In this document: positions 62,010-64,000 of the stretch, piece by piece
Position numbering within the stretch: position 1 is the first letter of the stretch
How the letters are laid out: each line of letters opens with the position of its first letter
Assembly (NCBI RefSeq): GCF_050717535.1
Contig: NZ_JBOITM010000084.1
Location: 7,530 to 71,529, forward strand
Direction: 5' to 3'
Source of the DNA: Clostridium_AD sp050717535
Lineage (GTDB): Bacteria > Bacillota > Clostridia > Clostridiales > Clostridiaceae
Length of the DNA: 64,000 nt
Made by a program: the position numbers and the translations under genes
The notes under the pieces: model-generated
The model's input: the letters and a program-made list of their open reading frames with translations, nothing else
The model's database searches: none
What the model was told of the DNA's origin: nothing

Positions 62010-63656
62010 CGGATAACTTTTTTGATTATACTTTGAAATGCATGAAGAATCCCCCATAGTAGAGGATTCTCCTGCTTTGTCTTTAAGAAAGTATCTTTGA
62101 ATATCTTCATCAAATTTTAGGTTGATTTTATCAATCTTTTTATCATTAGTTACTGATATATCTTTAATTATAAGCTGTAATAAAGATTTTTGATTTTCTA
62201 TCGGAGCAGTTCTTAAGCTATTTTCAAAATTATTTAATATATGTTCTACAAATTCATAAGGTATATAATCAGTAGTTTGGCTATCTAATTCACTTTCAAT
62301 ATGAGATTTCCTTTGAATTGAAGATTCTTTTTCTGTTTCTAATCCTTCAAGCTTTTTTGATAATACCTCTTTAGTTATTATATTTTCCATATATAAATCA
62401 AAATATTTAGTGTTTTTTCTGTCGCATTCATTGATTTTTCTGTTAATAATAATAAGTTCTTCATTTAAAGGCTTAACAATATTTTGTCTTTTCTCATTAA
62501 TATTATCAACAATATCTTGTAATATTTGTCTATTGCATAGAATTTCTTGTAGCCTATGAAAAATATAATTTTCTGCATAATCAGCACGAATACCATTAGA
62601 TTTACATACAGCAGTGCCTTTATTCCTCCATTGACCACAAGTATAGTATTTATGAATAGTATAAGTTCCATCTTTGTTTTTCTTCTTAGTTCTATGTGAT
62701 ACCATTCCTGCTCCGCATACTGGACATCTTATTAACCCTGTAAGGGGAAACGTACCTTCAAAGGTTTTAGGAGGTTTCCCACTTTTTGCTTTATACAGAC
62801 AATGGACTTTTCCCCATAATTCTATACTGATAATTGCTTCCTGTTTTCCATCTACAATAATATAATCATTTGAGGTACTCCTTCCTATCGTACTGTAGTT
62901 TGGATTTCTTCCAAAGCGAATCTTTCCTATATAAATCGGATTATGAAGAATGTCCTTTATTCCATTCACATTAAAAGGATTGCCTTTTTTAGTTTTATAT
63001 CCTTCATGGTTTAATTGGTTTGTTATAGCTTTTAACCCTTTTCCATTAGCATAGAGATTAAAAATTCTTTGAACAATCATTGATTCTTCTGGAATGATTT
63101 CAAGATGTGTTTCCCTATTTTTTCGACTTCCTGTACTTATATCTACTGATTTATAACCAAGAACTATGCCACCATTCCAGTTCCCTTCTTGGGCACGTTG
63201 CTTCATGCCCATTTTTACATTATCAACTATAGTATTTCTTTCAAGTTCTGCTACACTTCCCATCATTTGAAGGGCAAATCTACCCATAGGGGTTTCAGTT
63301 TCAAAGTTTTCGCTGTAACTTCTAAATGTTACATTGTATTTACTAAGTTCATCTACAAGGTTCATTAAATCATTTTGCTTTCTTGATAAACGATTAATTT
63401 TCCATACAATTACTTCATCAAATAGACCATTCCTAGCATCTGTCATCATTTGCTTAAGCCGAGGTCTAGCATCTACTGATTTCCCAGAAATACCACTGTC
63501 TACATATTCTTTATATGGAAGTTTGTTTGATTGCTTACAATATTCATAAAGTATTTTAAGTTGAGCATCTATGCTATACCCATGTTCTGCTTGTTCTTGA
63601 GTAGATACCCTTGCATATATAGCAACTCTATTAACTTTGTTTTGTGTAGTTTGCAT
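61950..63656 (-). CDS. large serine recombinase (SCC/phage integrase type)
   Basis: The 568-residue protein has the resolvase domain with the nucleophile S18 (IYARVSTQEQAEHGYS), the recombinase domain (IPEESMIVQRIFNLYANGKGLKAI), a zinc ribbon (CPVCGAGM, then CGQWRNKGTAVC) and a coiled-coil region (about 395-470). These enzymes integrate and excise phages and ICE- or SCC-type elements between attP and attB. The last 20 or so residues are encoded by the antisense of rlmH, so the gene end was probably changed on integration. GGGAGG precedes the ATG at 63656. Confidence 0.93.
   Translation of the reverse strand: MQTTQNKVNRVAIYARVSTQEQAEHGYSIDAQLKILYEYCKQSNKLPYKEYVDSGISGKSVDARPRLKQMMTDARNGLFDEVIVWKINRLSRKQNDLMNLVDELSKYNVTFRSYSENFETETPMGRFALQMMGSVAELERNTIVDNVKMGMKQRAQEGNWNGGIVLGYKSVDISTGSRKNRETHLEIIPEESMIVQRIFNLYANGKGLKAITNQLNHEGYKTKKGNPFNVNGIKDILHNPIYIGKIRFGRNPNYSTIGRSTSNDYIIVDGKQEAIISIELWGKVHCLYKAKSGKPPKTFEGTFPLTGLIRCPVCGAGMVSHRTKKKNKDGTYTIHKYYTCGQWRNKGTAVCKSNGIRADYAENYIFHRLQEILCNRQILQDIVDNINEKRQNIVKPLNEELIIINRKINECDRKNTKYFDLYMENIITKEVLSKKLEGLETEKESSIQRKSHIESELDSQTTDYIPYEFVEHILNNFENSLRTAPIENQKSLLQLIIKDISVTNDKKIDKINLKFDEDIQRYFLKDKAGESSTMGDSSCISKYNQKSYPLFVVRFTTYYSKPSVNLLQ
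61992..62009 (+). other. candidate attachment site at the rlmH 3' end
   Basis: GAACCGTACCACAAATAA encodes the conserved last residues EPYHK and stop of rlmH, the same place as the SCC attB core in staphylococci. The foreign-looking recombinase gene begins at once beyond it. The matching site at the other end of the element is not in the window. Confidence 0.5.
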
Positions 63657-63777
63657 ACTTATTTCCTCCCTCTAACTGCTTTTTATTGTCTTCTGTTGTT
63701 TTAGATTTCATAACTATTTCTGATAAAAGATTTATAAATGCTTTATAGTTGGTATTATTTGAAGACTGTTCTTTCAT
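63631..63777 (-). CDS. small open frame coupled to the serine recombinase
   Basis: A 48-codon frame (MKEQSSNNTNYKAFINLLSE, then Lys-rich tail) starts after GGAGAGGGG and overlaps the recombinase start by 26 bp in another frame. Its position and ribosome binding site suggest a leader or accessory gene translated with the recombinase. No family was recognised. Confidence 0.5.
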   Translation of the reverse strand: MKEQSSNNTNYKAFINLLSEIVMKSKTTEDNKKQLEGGNKYANYTKQS

Positions 63778-63900
63778 TTTTTATTGCCCCTCTCCATAGC
63801 TTATTGTTGATTCATAATAAATAAAGACGAGACAATAAAATTTACATCCAAATTTTGAATGAAAAAATCACTTTATAACTCATCTTCCGACTATACAAAA

Positions 63901-63944
63901 ACCCTTTTAATGAATTACATTTGTAATAAATTCATTAAAAGGGT
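63901..63944 (-). terminator. terminator of a minus-strand gene beyond the window
   Basis: A perfect 16-bp stem (63901-63916 with 63929-63944) with a 12-nt loop is followed, on the minus strand, by a T run (AAAAA before 63901 on the plus strand). It would end a transcript entering from the right, before the recombinase unit. The stretch 63778-63900 holds that unit's promoter and no gene I can see. Confidence 0.75.
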
Positions 63945-64000
63945 AATAAATACAAAAAGGATTTTATTAAATTATGTCGAATATACATACTCACATAGAA

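Overview
The window is AT-rich, gene-dense DNA with strong AGGAGG-type ribosome binding sites, spore genes (an alpha/beta-type small acid-soluble spore protein, SpoIIP-like and GerMN domains) and a complete type II fatty-acid operon in the order known from Clostridium (regulator-fabH-acpP-fabK-fabD-fabG-fabF-accB-fabZ-accC-accD-accA). This points to an anaerobic spore former of Clostridium sensu stricto. No tRNA, rRNA or CRISPR array was seen.

Layout. 1-7.9 kb: mostly minus-strand single genes (UppS-like start, radical SAM protein, DTW tRNA modification enzyme, AAC(3)-like acetyltransferase, small membrane and zinc-ribbon proteins, TspO, CorA), with a plus-strand EncFtn-type ferritin-like gene and a staygreen homologue. 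8.1-19.8 kb: the fatty-acid regulon. A nitronate-monooxygenase-like gene and the fabT-to-accA operon each have a TTGACA-17-TATACT promoter whose -10 box runs into the same pair of FabT-type palindromes. A large nested RNA structure with a terminator core separates acpP from fabK. 19.9-30 kb: DegV, SASP, ProC, a BlaI repressor with an M56 protease fused to a SpoIIP-type domain, an ABC transporter with a two-component system, and an orphan small gene behind a LexA-box promoter. 30-40 kb: HD-GYP protein, CapA-like protein, SEC-C methionine aminopeptidase and a 1,816-residue pseudokinase/ATPase/TPR/GGDEF signalling protein. 40-53 kb: M16C peptidase, a dehydrogenase lying between inverted copies of a 26-bp repeat, CinA, homoserine dehydrogenase, ferritin, subtilase, LysR, a small transporter, dUTPase-like protein, a 2H-phosphoesterase pair (one copy without its catalytic motifs) and a DUF1540 protein. 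53-61.4 kb: MurA, YycJ-like hydrolase, GerMN lipoprotein, SEC-C protein, then a TetR-controlled ABC exporter operon.

Two mobile-DNA features stand out. An IscB gene (PLMP, split RuvC, bridge helix, HNH, all catalytic residues visible) sits with an upstream structured region of about 250 nt (HEARO/omega-RNA position) inside the exporter operon, with no transposase beside it. At the right edge a large serine recombinase abuts, and overlaps antisense, the last 60 bp of rlmH. The 3' end of rlmH is the attachment site used by staphylococcal SCC elements, so the right end of the window probably enters an integrated element that continues outside it.

Starts were moved from the longest open frame to the codon with the better ribosome binding site where the sequence decided it. 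Functions are inferred from motifs read by eye; no database search was run.
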